Assembly (NCBI RefSeq): GCF_002259405.1 | Contig: NZ_NPFW01000002.1 | Coordinates: 124,001-188,000, forward strand | Length of the DNA: 64,000 nt | DNA from: Rhodococcus sp. 14-2483-1-2 | Lineage (GTDB): Bacteria > Actinomycetota > Actinomycetes > Mycobacteriales > Mycobacteriaceae | Direction of reading: 5' to 3' | Part shown: positions 30,101 to 39,639 of the stretch, in pieces | Layout of the letters: the number at the start of each line of letters is the position of its first letter | How positions within the stretch are numbered: the first letter of the stretch is position 1 | Translations under genes and position numbers: made by a program | The notes under the pieces: generated by a model | What the model saw: the letters and a program-made list of their open reading frames with translations, nothing else | Database searches by the model: none | Told to the model about the DNA's origin: nothing

Positions 30101-31675
30101 ATGACACGCGCCGACAGCCGTCCATCGGCCGGCATTGCGCCGTCACGCACGGCACCTGCCGATCCGACACAGTCACCGAGTGCATCGGACGCGAGTAGGC
30201 GAGCATCGGGCGCGCAGTCCGTCTTTGCCCAGGAAGTCTGCCGGGTGACGGTGTTGGCCAGGTCCACACAGGTGGACATGGCGCTGCCGGCCGACGTTCC
30301 GGTTTCGCTTCTCGTTCCGGGGATCGTCGACATGATTGCGGCGGGAGTGGAGCCTGCGGAACGACCTGGGAGAGCGGGAGATCCCGGCGACGAGGATCCC
30401 TCGTCGGACGGGTTGCCCGTGGCATGGACGCTTGCGCGGATCGGGTGTCCACCGTTGTCGCAGACTGCGACGTTGGCCGAGTTGTCGGTGCGCGACGGGG
30501 AGTTGCTCGTGTTGGGTGTGGCCGAGCGGCCCGCGCCGGTTCCGCTGTTCGACGACCTCATGTATTCCGTTGCGCGATCGGGTAGTGACGATGTTGCGCA
30601 CTGGACTGCGCGTACGGCGCGCACGGTGGGTTCGGTCGTCACCGGAGTCCTGGTGATCTCGGCTTGCGCGGTCGTGTTGCGCGGGCCGATCCGGGCGGGA
30701 GCCGAGCACGTCGGCAGTCTTGTCGAGGGACTCGCTGCGGTCACTGCGTCGATTCTCTTCGCGATCGCGGGGGTGATTCTGGGGCGGGTCTATCGCCAGC
30801 ACTCCGTCGCTGTCCTCTTCGGTGGGTGTGCCGTCGCGCTGATGTTCACCGGCGGAACTGTGCTGGTACCCGGGCAGTTCGGTGCGGCTCAGCTGATGCT
30901 GGGTTCGGCCATGGCAGGCGCGATCGCCCTCCTGTCACTTCGTATCGGCGGGACCGGGTTCGCACTGTTCACCGCTGCGATAGTGCTGTCACTTCTGACG
31001 TTCGCTGCCGCGGTGTGCGCACTGTTCACCACCATCCCGCAACCGGCGATCGGCACTGCCGCTGCGCTCACCGGCCTGGCCGGAATTGCGCTCTCTGCCA
31101 GAGTGTCGATGATGCAGGCCAAGTTGCCGCTTCCCCCGGTTCCCACTGCAGGCGCACCGTTGGACACTGTGGAGGAAGCTGAACTCGACGCGATCTCGTT
31201 CGCCGATCTGCAGATCGCCGCGGCCGGAGCGCGTAGCTACCTGACCGGTCTGCTGTCGGCCTTCACCGTCGCCGTGGTGGCGGGCGTGCTCGTTTCGGCT
31301 ACAGCGGATTCCGACGGTGGCGTCCGGTGGCCGGCAGTCGCGCTCGCGGCACTGTGTGCGCTTGTCCTGCTGCTGCGCGGACGCACGTATGCCGTTGTGA
31401 CGCACGCAGTTCCGCTGGTCGCAGGCGGAACGGCGATTCTGCTGGCGCTATTCGCCGGTGCGGTCGTTGCATCACCCGAATACGCTCTCGCCTTGTTCGG
31501 TGTGGCACTGGCAGGCGCGGTGACGGCATCGACCTTCGGGGCCTTCGTGCCCACCCGCACGTACTCGCCGGTGATGCGGCGATCGGCCGAGCTGCTCGAA
31601 TATGCCACCATCGCCCTGGTCATTCCGATCGCAGTGTGGGTGTGCGGTCTGTACAGCGTCGTCCGCGGGCTGTGA
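30101..31675 (+). CDS. eccD4: Type VII secretion membrane channel protein EccD (ESX-4)
   Basis: The 524-residue protein has an N-terminal ubiquitin-like domain (about 40-150) and about eleven membrane helices from residue 190 on. EccD dimers form the bulk of the inner-membrane pore of ESX complexes. The ATG has GGGGGGA seven bases upstream. The stop overlaps the GTG of mycP (GTGA), so pore and protease are coupled. The loop between helices 6 and 7 (LDTVEEAELDAISFADLQIAAAG shortened here) is a usual cytoplasmic landmark. Confidence 0.93.
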   Translation: MTRADSRPSAGIAPSRTAPADPTQSPSASDASRRASGAQSVFAQEVCRVTVLARSTQVDMALPADVPVSLLVPGIVDMIAAGVEPAERPGRAGDPGDEDPSSDGLPVAWTLARIGCPPLSQTATLAELSVRDGELLVLGVAERPAPVPLFDDLMYSVARSGSDDVAHWTARTARTVGSVVTGVLVISACAVVLRGPIRAGAEHVGSLVEGLAAVTASILFAIAGVILGRVYRQHSVAVLFGGCAVALMFTGGTVLVPGQFGAAQLMLGSAMAGAIALLSLRIGGTGFALFTAAIVLSLLTFAAAVCALFTTIPQPAIGTAAALTGLAGIALSARVSMMQAKLPLPPVPTAGAPLDTVEEAELDAISFADLQIAAAGARSYLTGLLSAFTVAVVAGVLVSATADSDGGVRWPAVALAALCALVLLLRGRTYAVVTHAVPLVAGGTAILLALFAGAVVASPEYALALFGVALAGAVTASTFGAFVPTRTYSPVMRRSAELLEYATIALVIPIAVWVCGLYSVVRGL

Positions 31676-33063
31676 CGCCGCGCAAACAGCGAACGATCGT
31701 CATCGCGGCGTTCACTGCTCTTGCCCTGTCGTCGAACGCCGTCATCGGCGTGTATCCGGCACTCGCCGAACGTCCGGTGATCGACCCGTTCCAGCTGCCT
31801 GCACCGAGTCCTCCCGGCCCACTCGAACCCACCGAACAGAAGAATGCCTGCGCCCTTCCGTCCTCGACCGCCGATGCCCAGGACGTCCCGACCGCGCAGA
31901 AGGCACTCGACTTCGCATCGGTCTGGCCCATCACCCGTGGGGCAGGTCAAGTGGTTGCCGTCATCGACACCGGAGTCACCGCTCATCCGCGCCTACCGGG
32001 CTTGATCGCCGGCGGTGACTACGTCAGCGCAGGCGACGGGTTGTTCGACTGCGACGCGCACGGAACGATGGTCGCCGGCCTGATCGCCGCGCAGACCGCA
32101 CCGGGCAGCGGATTCGCCGGGGGCGCACCCGATGCACGCATACTGTCGATTCGTCAGTCCAGCAATGTCTTTCAGATCGTCGACAACAGGCCGGAGGAGG
32201 AGCAGGGGGCCGAACCGGAGAATGCAGCGGGCTACGGCAACGTACGCACGATGGCGATGGCCATCCGCACCGCGGTGGACTCCGGCGCCTCGGTCATCAA
32301 CATCTCCGAGGTCGCCTGTGTGCCTGCGGGAGGCGGCGTGGCCGACGGTCCGCTCGGTGCGGCCGTGCATTACGCCGTCCGAGAAAGAAATGTCGTCGTC
32401 GTCGCAGCAGCGGGCAATCTCGGCAGCGCTGCCTGCCAGGCACAGAACCCGATGACCGACCCGCTTCGGCCCGGTGCCGACCCGTGGGCATCCTTCGCGA
32501 CCATCGCCACTCCGGCGTGGTTCGACGACGTATTGACTGTCGGTTCGGTCGAGTCGGATGGCACACCGTCTCCGTTCGGCCTGGCCGGTCCGTGGGTCGA
32601 CGTCGCCGCTCCGGGCTCGAATATGACCTCGCTGTCGCCGACGGGCAACGGACTGGCGAACGGCACCCTCGGCACCGATGGCGTGCTTCCCATGACGGGA
32701 ACGAGTTTTGCGGCACCGCTGGTTGCGGCGGTGGCGGCGCTGGTGCGCGCTCACCGGCCCGAGCTGTCGGCGCTGGAGGTGGTGGACCGGATCGAACGAA
32801 CGGCGCATGCGCCGGCCGAAGGGTGGAATCCCCTCGTCGGCCACGGCATCGTCGATCCGCTTGCAGCGGTGACCGATTCGGTGACGCCTGCTCCCCTCCC
32901 GGTCCCTGCGGACAGTGTTGCGATGAGTGCGCCGTTGCCGCCGCCCACTCCGGATCATCGCCCGCGGACCACAGCGGTCACCGGTTCGGTGCTGGTGGCG
33001 GTGATCCTGGCACTAGGGCTGGCACTGTCGGTGCCTCTGCGCCGACGCGGCAGACTCGACTGA
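31672..33063 (+). CDS. mycP4: Mycosin, type VII secretion subtilisin-like protease (ESX-4)
   Basis: The 463-residue protein has an N-terminal signal segment (about 8-32) and a subtilisin domain. The catalytic triad is Asp99 (AVIDTGVTAH), His130 (DAHGTMVAG) and Ser345 (MTGTSFAAP), with the oxyanion Asn249 in AAAGN. A C-terminal membrane helix lies at about 435-455, followed by a short basic tail. Mycosins stabilise the ESX complex and cleave some substrates on the outer face of the membrane. The gene is coupled to eccD and convergent with eccB, eight bases apart. Confidence 0.94.
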   Translation: MTPRKQRTIVIAAFTALALSSNAVIGVYPALAERPVIDPFQLPAPSPPGPLEPTEQKNACALPSSTADAQDVPTAQKALDFASVWPITRGAGQVVAVIDTGVTAHPRLPGLIAGGDYVSAGDGLFDCDAHGTMVAGLIAAQTAPGSGFAGGAPDARILSIRQSSNVFQIVDNRPEEEQGAEPENAAGYGNVRTMAMAIRTAVDSGASVINISEVACVPAGGGVADGPLGAAVHYAVRERNVVVVAAAGNLGSAACQAQNPMTDPLRPGADPWASFATIATPAWFDDVLTVGSVESDGTPSPFGLAGPWVDVAAPGSNMTSLSPTGNGLANGTLGTDGVLPMTGTSFAAPLVAAVAALVRAHRPELSALEVVDRIERTAHAPAEGWNPLVGHGIVDPLAAVTDSVTPAPLPVPADSVAMSAPLPPPTPDHRPRTTAVTGSVLVAVILALGLALSVPLRRRGRLD

Positions 33064-33071
33064 GCCGGACG

Positions 33072-34526
33072 CTACTTCGTCGGAAGTGCCGCGGCCTGCG
33101 GGTCGGGAGCGACACCGTCGTGCATCGTCAGGGCCTGGCCGCGCCCCAGAGTGGGCCCACTGCCGAGCAATTGGAGTATCTGCCAGGGCGCGGGTGCCGG
33201 CGGTCCGAACCCCAGCGCCGACGCGGCCTCGGCACCGTCGACGCCGTAGCGCACTCCGGTGTCGGCCACGAAGAAGACACTGCCCTGACGTGTACTCGAC
33301 GTGGAGATTCCGGTACTGCGCACGAACCCGCCGCTACCGGGTGCCAGATAGACCTGGTCGACGGCGTCGCCGCCGCCATCTGCCTGAGCCAACGCAACCG
33401 GTTGGGAACCGGTCTCGAGCGGCAATCCGCGACCGGCGGACTCGATCAGTCGAGCCGACGGTCCGCCGTCGGCAGCTCCGAGTGGTTCCCACGTCAAGCA
33501 CCCGACAGGGCGCTCACCGGTATCGACGATCGCAGGCGTGGTCGCCGGAAACGTCGAAACCTCCAGTCCTGAAGAGGTTTTGGGAGCGTTCGCGAGCAGG
33601 TCGGGATTGACGGCGGCAATATCCGGACTGCCCTGCGAATCGGTGAATTTGATCAGCAGTGCCGCAGTTTCGTTGATCGCCTGGATTCCGTCCTCGAGAA
33701 CCACGTAGTACCGAACGTCGCGACCGGCGACCTGCACGACCGAACCGATCGTCCGGCCGTCGAACGGGAACGCAGGAGCCTCACCCGCTCGGGGAACGAA
33801 CGGTGCTGCGACCGGCGGCGATTCGGGCACGGAATTGAGCAGACCCGCACTGACCGGGGACGGTGTCGCATCCTCGAGTCCGAGTGCGCGGACCACTGCC
33901 CTGTTGTTCAGATCGACCGGCGATTTGGTGCCGTTGTGCACGAGATACGCAGTGCCGTCGGATGTCCAGAGGAACGCCTCGGAATCGGCGAGCGCAGCCG
34001 TGCTTTCACCGTATCGAGGATCGCCCACCACAACCGTTGTCGAGGTCACTCCTGCGATCGGGTCGACGGTGTCGCAGACGGTCCACGTTTCCGCGCTGCC
34101 GTCACCGTCGTACGGCAGCGCAGACGGAGCACCGGGAATACCCACCAGCGCGCCGCGGGGTCGCGACGACAATTCGGATTCCTTGACCGTCAGCGGGTTG
34201 TCGGGCTTGCCGACGATCAAGCGAGCCGACGCGAGATTGAGCACCGGATGAAACACGTCGTCCACTTTCACGAACATGGCGGCCGAGTCCTTACCGACCA
34301 CGATCGACGCGTCGCCGATCTTGTCCTGTGGCCGAAACAGTGCCAGCGCAGCGCATCCCGCCAAACCGATGCAGGCGATGACGACACCCACCAGCAGTGC
34401 CCGCGACTGCGACTTCATCGGATCGTGCAGCATCCGAACGTCGCGTCTGATCAGTGCGTGTTCCATTCTGCGGACGAGAAAGCGGTAACCGCCGACCTGC
34501 CACTTGGTTGTCGGCGTCGACGCCAT
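33072..34526 (-). CDS. eccB4: Type VII secretion protein EccB (ESX-4)
   Basis: The 484-residue protein starts MASTPTTKWQVGGYRFLVRR, the conserved EccB N-terminus. A single membrane helix at about 42-64 is followed by a large periplasmic part with repeat-type domains. The ATG has GGGGAGG upstream. EccB sits at the periplasmic face of the ESX pore. It is divergent from eccE with a 135-base shared promoter region, and convergent with mycP. Confidence 0.94.
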   Translation of the reverse strand: MASTPTTKWQVGGYRFLVRRMEHALIRRDVRMLHDPMKSQSRALLVGVVIACIGLAGCAALALFRPQDKIGDASIVVGKDSAAMFVKVDDVFHPVLNLASARLIVGKPDNPLTVKESELSSRPRGALVGIPGAPSALPYDGDGSAETWTVCDTVDPIAGVTSTTVVVGDPRYGESTAALADSEAFLWTSDGTAYLVHNGTKSPVDLNNRAVVRALGLEDATPSPVSAGLLNSVPESPPVAAPFVPRAGEAPAFPFDGRTIGSVVQVAGRDVRYYVVLEDGIQAINETAALLIKFTDSQGSPDIAAVNPDLLANAPKTSSGLEVSTFPATTPAIVDTGERPVGCLTWEPLGAADGGPSARLIESAGRGLPLETGSQPVALAQADGGGDAVDQVYLAPGSGGFVRSTGISTSSTRQGSVFFVADTGVRYGVDGAEAASALGFGPPAPAPWQILQLLGSGPTLGRGQALTMHDGVAPDPQAAALPTK

Positions 34527-34661
34527 GATTCCTCCCCAGGATTGTGCAGACGACCCGATCCCCATTCGGGTCACGCGACACAGTACAGTTCCTCCGCACA
34601 CCTCGGCGACCGCGTTGGCGGTCATCGATGGGGCACTGCGACCTTCGGGGGGAGGGTTTCG

Positions 34662-36356
34662 ATGACGCGTATCGGTTGGGCAGAGCGTGGGCGCGCCGCC
34701 GTCCCCTTCGTCGCGCCCACGGTCCGGCGGGTGATCGTGGCCGAGACCGCAGCCGTGGCGATCAGTCTGGCTTTGTATGCGGCACAGGTGCGGACCGGAT
34801 GGGCTCTGCTCGCCGCTGTGGCAGTAGCGCTCGTTCCGTTCGTGGCCGTTCGGCGTAGACCGGTCGTCGACTGGGTCCGGGCCATCGGGAGGTTTCTCGC
34901 CGATCGCGCCCCCGATGTAGGCGTGACCACGGAACACACCGACACCGCAGGCGGCCCGGTCGGCGTCCACTGGCAGCGCGACACCGTCACCTGCACCATC
35001 GAGATCGTCCCGCCAGGGCACTCCACCACGGTCCTCGGCAGGGCGAGCGCCGAGACGCAGTACGCGCTCCCTGTCGACGCGTTGGCGTCGTGTCTGACCC
35101 AGCACGACATCGAGGTCTGCTCGATCGATGTCGTCGCCCTCGGTTTCCGCAGCTCGGCAGGTTCTGTCGCCACCGAGGTGTACGAGGGACTCATCGGTCC
35201 GCTACCGGCCGTAGCGGTGCGAACCGTCTGGGTGGCGGTCACTCTCGACCTGCGCGCGAATGTTCGGGCGATCGAGGTCAGAGGCGGAGGCAGGGCCGGC
35301 GCAGCCCGCACCGCTGTCGTCGCGACCACGCGTGTCCTCCGCGCTCTGCACGCCCACGGTCTGTCCTCGCGACTGTTGACGAGCTCCGAACTTCGGTCGG
35401 CCGTGTCGCAGCTCTGCCGGGGAGTGAGCACCGACGACCTGACTCAGACATGGTCGACGGCACCCATGCCGGGTGCGTCGAGTACGGGGTTCGGAATCGA
35501 TTGCAGCGCAATCACTGCCGAGGACATCACCACCCTGTGGGCAACACCGTCCCTCGGAACGACGATGTCCTTCCACCTGCAGCCCACCCGCGACCCAGGA
35601 AAGGTGCACGTCCGTGCGTCGTGCAGATTCGCCGCCCGGACACCGATCACGAAGCCTCGCGTACGCGCGTTGAGCTCGATGAGCGGAAGTCAACGCGACG
35701 GTATTCTCGCCCAGCTTCCACTGGCCGTACCTGCACCGAAATCGTTGTCTCCCAGCCGAATCCTCGATGTCTCGACGGTGAACGAGTTGATGCTCCCGGT
35801 GAGTGGCTGCGGCCAGCTGCTGGGATCCGACGCCCGCGGACACGGTGTCGCGGTGCGGCTGTTCGGGCCTGGACTGACGCGAGTGCGCATCGTCGGAGAG
35901 CTCTACCTCGCTCAGCAACTGCTGTTCCGCGCCATCGCCACCGGTGCCAGGGTCCTCGTCCGCACCGATCGCCCCCACGCCTGGCGCGCACTCCTCGACG
36001 CCATCGGGGATCCCGATCGACTACTGGTCGACGGAACCACATCCCGATCCCGTCCCTCGTACGACGTGATCCTCATCGACTTCGCCGACGGTTCGGCACC
36101 GCCTGCGCAACAGGGACCGTCGGGCGTCACCGTGATCTCGTTGTCCGAGCACCTACCGCGGACCGGCCGCCCCGAACAGGAGCGAAGCATGCAGCGCTCG
36201 GAGGCGGATCTGACGATCGTCCAACCCCACGCATCGGGTGATCGAATTCGAGTCCGGTCCGGTCCACTCGACGTCGAGTTGACTCTGGTCACCATTCCGC
36301 AGGAAACGGCCTTCATCGGACGGCCCAGAAGTCTGCGCCCCGCGGTTCGAGCATGA
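34662..36356 (+). CDS. eccE: Type VII secretion protein EccE (ESX-4)
   Basis: The 564-residue protein has two N-terminal membrane helices (about 23-41 and 46-63) followed by a large soluble domain, the EccE plan. The block GVHWQRDTVTCTIEI and the late GCGQLLGSDARGHGVAVRLF resemble EccE family members. The ATG follows GGGGGGAGGG. ESX-4 of M. tuberculosis lacks EccE, but ESX-4 loci of M. abscessus and of non-mycobacterial actinobacteria keep it. Its presence suggests a complete, working membrane complex. It ends seven bases from the convergent reductase gene. Confidence 0.86.
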   Translation: MTRIGWAERGRAAVPFVAPTVRRVIVAETAAVAISLALYAAQVRTGWALLAAVAVALVPFVAVRRRPVVDWVRAIGRFLADRAPDVGVTTEHTDTAGGPVGVHWQRDTVTCTIEIVPPGHSTTVLGRASAETQYALPVDALASCLTQHDIEVCSIDVVALGFRSSAGSVATEVYEGLIGPLPAVAVRTVWVAVTLDLRANVRAIEVRGGGRAGAARTAVVATTRVLRALHAHGLSSRLLTSSELRSAVSQLCRGVSTDDLTQTWSTAPMPGASSTGFGIDCSAITAEDITTLWATPSLGTTMSFHLQPTRDPGKVHVRASCRFAARTPITKPRVRALSSMSGSQRDGILAQLPLAVPAPKSLSPSRILDVSTVNELMLPVSGCGQLLGSDARGHGVAVRLFGPGLTRVRIVGELYLAQQLLFRAIATGARVLVRTDRPHAWRALLDAIGDPDRLLVDGTTSRSRPSYDVILIDFADGSAPPAQQGPSGVTVISLSEHLPRTGRPEQERSMQRSEADLTIVQPHASGDRIRVRSGPLDVELTLVTIPQETAFIGRPRSLRPAVRA

Positions 36357-36363
36357 CCGATTC

Positions 36364-36921
36364 TCAGCCGGGGTAGTCGGCACGCCCACGAGCGCCGGCC
36401 ACCGCGTCGGCCCACCACTCCAGTTGGTCGAGAAGACGCCCGAGAGCGTCGACGGCGGCTGCATCGTCGATGCCTCCCGATTCGTCGAACCGCTTGCGCA
36501 CCCGATGCAGCGACACCGCGTCTCGAACGGAGACCATGTGCAGTTCGGCGGTGATCTGCCGCAACTGTTCGGTGGCTCGAACTCCCCCGCCGAGCCCGCC
36601 GTACGAGACGAACCCCACCGGCTTGCCGCGCCACTCGTACTTCACCGTGTCGAGCGCAGTCTTCAACGCACCGGGTACGCCGTGGTTGTACTCGGGGGTG
36701 ACGAACACGAAGGCGTCGGCGGCACCGATGATTCCGGTGAAGCGTTCGGAGTCCTCGCACGGAGCCAGGGAGTTGGGCAACTCGAAATCGGCCAAGTCGA
36801 CGTCGACCACCTCGACGGTGGTGCGTTCGGCTGCAACACCTCGAACCCAGGCCGCGACGGTCGGTCCTACTCGACCGGCACGCACACTACCGACGACGAT
36901 GGCGAGCTGTATCGGCTGCAT
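36364..36921 (-). CDS. NADPH-dependent FMN reductase
   Basis: The 185-residue flavodoxin-like protein starts IQLAIVVGSVRAGRVGP, the FMN phosphate loop of the ArsH/SsuE/YieF-type group. TPEYNHGVPGALKTALD is the family signature, and VGFVSYGGLGGGVRA follows. It probably reduces quinones or FMN at the cost of NADPH. It lies 30 bases downstream of truA on the same strand, so they may be co-transcribed. It might supply reduced flavin to LLM enzymes encoded nearby, but nothing in the sequence proves it. Confidence 0.9.
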   Translation of the reverse strand: MQPIQLAIVVGSVRAGRVGPTVAAWVRGVAAERTTVEVVDVDLADFELPNSLAPCEDSERFTGIIGAADAFVFVTPEYNHGVPGALKTALDTVKYEWRGKPVGFVSYGGLGGGVRATEQLRQITAELHMVSVRDAVSLHRVRKRFDESGGIDDAAAVDALGRLLDQLEWWADAVAGARGRADYPG

Positions 36922-36951
36922 CGCTCCGACACTAGACCCGGTGACGCTCGG

Positions 36952-37848
36952 TCAGCCCTCTCCCCCACAGCAACTGTCATCGGTGATCGCCGTGCGCACT
37001 TCTCGGGTGGCCGCGTTACGGGCAGCCAGCTCGTCGGCCGGCGGGTAGTCGACTCGAACCAAGGACAATCCGTGCGCCGGAGCCACCGCCACCTCGCTCG
37101 CCCTCTCCCGGCGAGTCAACAGCGACCGCGCCCAGTCGGGAGTTCGACGCCCTTCCCCCACGGCCTGCATTGCACCGACGAGGCTACGGACCATCGACCA
37201 GCAGAACGCGTCGGCGCTGACGTACGCGGTGAGACGGTCGCCGTCGCGCTCCCAGTCGAAGCGCTGCAGTTCCCGAACGGTGGTGGCACCGTCACGTCGC
37301 TTGCAGAACGCGGCGAAATCGTGCAGGCCGATCAATCCCGCGGACGCCTCGCGCACCGCGTCCAGATCGATAGGCCTGGGCCAGGAGACGACACCGGCGA
37401 CATCGAGGGGGTCGACGCCGTAGAGCGCAGTGCCGAAACGATATTCGTAATGCCTGCGGTACGCCGAGAATCGCGCGTCGAAATCACCGGAGACGGCGCT
37501 GATGGCACGCACGCGAACGTCGGTGGGCAGAAACCGTGCCATTCGGCGGACCAGTCGGTCGAGATCGTCCGGAACGTCGACGGCGTCGAAGTGCGCCACC
37601 TGTCCCGCTGCGTGGACTCCCGCGTCGGTTCGCCCCGCCACGGTCAGCTCTATCGGTTGCCGCAGCACCGTGGAGAAAGCTTCTTCGAGCACTCCACACA
37701 CGGTGCGAATGCCCGGTTGGCGCGCCCACCCGGAGAAGCTCGTGCCGTCGTACGAGATGTCGAGCCGAAATCTGGTGGGTACCGAAAAAGCGGGCCCGCC
37801 CTCCCCGGAGGGAATGGCGGGCCCGCTTCGATCGTGCTCGGAGCTCAA
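36952..37848 (-). CDS. truA: tRNA pseudouridine(38-40) synthase TruA
   Basis: TruA makes pseudouridine at positions 38-40 of the tRNA anticodon arm. The catalytic Asp lies in [14 protein letters not shown], and the start of the enzyme core is [20 protein letters not shown]. The only usable start codon I see upstream of the core is a TTG six bases after the rplQ stop, with no ribosome site. Between this TTG and the core sits a terminator-type hairpin that is read as about 15 codons. Either translation of truA is coupled to rplQ or the true start is unusual. The core itself is intact. Confidence 0.9.
   Translation of the reverse strand: MSSEHDRSGPAIPSGEGGPAFSVPTRFRLDISYDGTSFSGWARQPGIRTVCGVLEEAFSTVLRQPIELTVAGRTDAGVHAAGQVAHFDAVDVPDDLDRLVRRMARFLPTDVRVRAISAVSGDFDARFSAYRRHYEYRFGTALYGVDPLDVAGVVSWPRPIDLDAVREASAGLIGLHDFAAFCKRRDGATTVRELQRFDWERDGDRLTAYVSADAFCWSMVRSLVGAMQAVGEGRRTPDWARSLLTRRERASEVAVAPAHGLSLVRVDYPPADELAARNAATREVRTAITDDSCCGGEG
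37785..37828 (-). terminator. Intrinsic terminator after rplQ, inside the truA 5' end
   Basis: A 13-bp perfect stem (AAGCGGGCCCGCC and complement) with a 15-base loop is followed on the minus strand by five T residues. It is the classical end of the alpha operon, yet it falls within the first codons of truA as its frame must be read. Confidence 0.85.
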
Positions 37849-37853
37849 AAGGA

Positions 37854-38441
37854 CTAGTCCTTCTTTGCTTCCTCGGCCTCGGGGGCGTCCGACGCGTGTG
37901 CGTCGTTGTCCTCGATGCCGTCGATGACTGCGTCGGCGTTGGCAACCTCGGCGTCGGTCGCGTCGGCTTCGACAGCCTCGACGACGTTCTCGTCGGTCGC
38001 GTCCTCGGCCGGAGCCTCGGTTGCGGCGGGAGCAGCCTGCGAAGCCTTCACGCGGCGAGCGCGATCGGCTTCGTTGGACACCGTCTGCTCGTTGACGAGC
38101 TCGATGATGGCCATCGGCGAGTTGTCACCCTTGCGGGGGACGGTCTTGATGATGCGCGTGTAGCCACCGTCGCGATCGGCGAAGAAAGGCCCGATCTCGG
38201 CGAACAGCTTGTGCACGACATCTTTGTTGTTGATCGTCTTGAGAACCTCACGACGATGCGCCAGATCACCCTTTTTCGCATGGGTGACGAGCTTCTCGGC
38301 GTGGGGACGAAGGCGCTTGGCCTTCGACTCGGTGGTGGTGATGCGGCCGTGCTCGAAGAGTGACGTCGCCAGGTTGGCCAGGATGGCCTTCTGGTGCGAC
38401 GCCGACCCGCCGAGACGGCGGCCCTTGGTGGGCTTGGGCAT
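37854..38441 (-). CDS. rplQ: 50S ribosomal protein L17
   Basis: L17 lies near the peptide exit tunnel. The core (about 1-120) starts [19 protein letters not shown] and contains [12 protein letters not shown]-like and [15 protein letters not shown] segments. The last 75 residues form an acidic, Ala-rich extension, as in many actinobacteria, making 195 residues in total. It is the last ribosomal gene of the rpsM-rpsK-rpsD-rpoA-rplQ operon. Confidence 0.98.
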   Translation of the reverse strand: MPKPTKGRRLGGSASHQKAILANLATSLFEHGRITTTESKAKRLRPHAEKLVTHAKKGDLAHRREVLKTINNKDVVHKLFAEIGPFFADRDGGYTRIIKTVPRKGDNSPMAIIELVNEQTVSNEADRARRVKASQAAPAATEAPAEDATDENVVEAVEADATDAEVANADAVIDGIEDNDAHASDAPEAEEAKKD

Positions 38442-38475
38442 GATGAATCTCCTAGTAAGAGCTCCAGCGAGCTGA

Positions 38476-39540
38476 TTACAGCTGTTCTGTCTCGGCGTAG
38501 TCCTGCTCGGCACCTTCGGTGTCGCTGAAGGAGCCGGCGTCGGTGTCACTCCACGTGCCCGTGGTGGCGTCGTAGCCAGGCACGGTGCTCGGATCGAACG
38601 ACGCGGGGCTGTCCTTGAGGGAGAGGCCGAGCGAATGCAGCTTGACCTTCACCTCGTCGATGGACTTCTGCCCGAAGTTACGGATGTCGAGCAGATCGGA
38701 CTCGGTACGACCAACCAACTCGCCGACGGTGTGAACACCCTCGCGCTTGAGGCAGTTGTAGGACCGGACGGTGAGGTCCAGATCCTCGATGGGGAGTCCG
38801 AAGGAAGCAATGTGATCGGCCTCGGCGGGCGAGGGTCCGATCTCGATGCCTTCTGCTTCGACGTTCAGCTCACGGGCGAGGCCGAAGAGCTCAACCAGGG
38901 TCTTGCCCGCCGAAGCGAGCGCGTCCCGCGCGGTGATGGAATTCTTGGTCTCCACGTCGAGAACGAGCCGATCGAAGTCGGTGCGCTGTTCGACGCGGGT
39001 GGCCTCCACCTTGTAGGTGACCTTGAGCACGGGCGAGTAGATCGAGTCGACCGGAATACGGCCGATCTCGGCACCCGATGCCTTGTTCTGAACGGCGGGG
39101 ACGTAGCCGCGACCGCGCTCGACGACGAGCTCGATCTCCAACTTGCCCTTGTCGTTCAGGGTCGCGATGTGCAGATCGGGGTTGTTCACCGTGACGCCGG
39201 CCGGAGGCACGATGTCGCCTGCGGTCACAGCGCCGGGGCCCTGCTTGCGGACATACATGGTGACCGGTTCGTCTTCTTCGGAGCTCACCACGAGGCCCTT
39301 GAGGTTCAGGATGATGTCGGTGACATCTTCCTTGACTCCGGGGACTGTGGTGAATTCGTGGAGGACGCCGTCGATACGGATGCTGGTGACAGCAGCGCCG
39401 GGGATCGACGACAGCAGGGTGCGGCGGAGCGAGTTGCCGAGTGTGTAACCGAAGCCGGGCTCGAGCGGCTCGATGACGAATTTCGAGCGGTTGTCGGCGA
39501 TGACCTCTTCGGTCAGCGTCGGGCGCTGTGAAATGAGCAT
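38476..39540 (-). CDS. rpoA: RNA polymerase alpha subunit
   Basis: The 354-residue protein starts [13 protein letters not shown] and contains [20 protein letters not shown], the assembly region that contacts beta and beta-prime. The C-terminal domain (about 245-320), with [20 protein letters not shown], binds UP elements and activators. A variable acidic tail follows. AGGAGGA precedes the ATG. It lies between rpsD and rplQ, the standard alpha-operon position. Confidence 0.98.
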   Translation of the reverse strand: MLISQRPTLTEEVIADNRSKFVIEPLEPGFGYTLGNSLRRTLLSSIPGAAVTSIRIDGVLHEFTTVPGVKEDVTDIILNLKGLVVSSEEDEPVTMYVRKQGPGAVTAGDIVPPAGVTVNNPDLHIATLNDKGKLEIELVVERGRGYVPAVQNKASGAEIGRIPVDSIYSPVLKVTYKVEATRVEQRTDFDRLVLDVETKNSITARDALASAGKTLVELFGLARELNVEAEGIEIGPSPAEADHIASFGLPIEDLDLTVRSYNCLKREGVHTVGELVGRTESDLLDIRNFGQKSIDEVKVKLHSLGLSLKDSPASFDPSTVPGYDATTGTWSDTDAGSFSDTEGAEQDYAETEQL

Positions 39541-39558
39541 TGTGTGTTCCTCCTGTAC

Positions 39559-39631
39559 GGGCGTCCGCTATTTGACGCCCACGTGTGGAGGCGAAGACGC
39601 ATGTGAGCCTCGCGGGGAGACTCACATGCGT
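39559..39631 (-). other. Two hairpins between rpsD and rpoA
   Basis: An 11-bp perfect stem (ACGCATGTGAG, 39597-39607, with 39621-39631) is followed on the minus strand by a 7-bp stem (GGGCGTC, 39559-39565, with 39574-39580). They fill the 99-base spacer. Without a T-run they are more likely stabilising, processing or protein-binding elements than a terminator. Confidence 0.5.
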
Positions 39632-39639
39632 GCTGCGCC

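Noticed and set aside
33936-34661. An N-terminal extension of EccE by 242 codons
   Set aside because: It is antisense to eccB; the ATG at the family start has a strong ribosome site, so the extension is not coding.
38635-39531. A 298-codon frame antisense to rpoA
   Set aside because: It is a mirror of rpoA codon usage with no homology that I can see.
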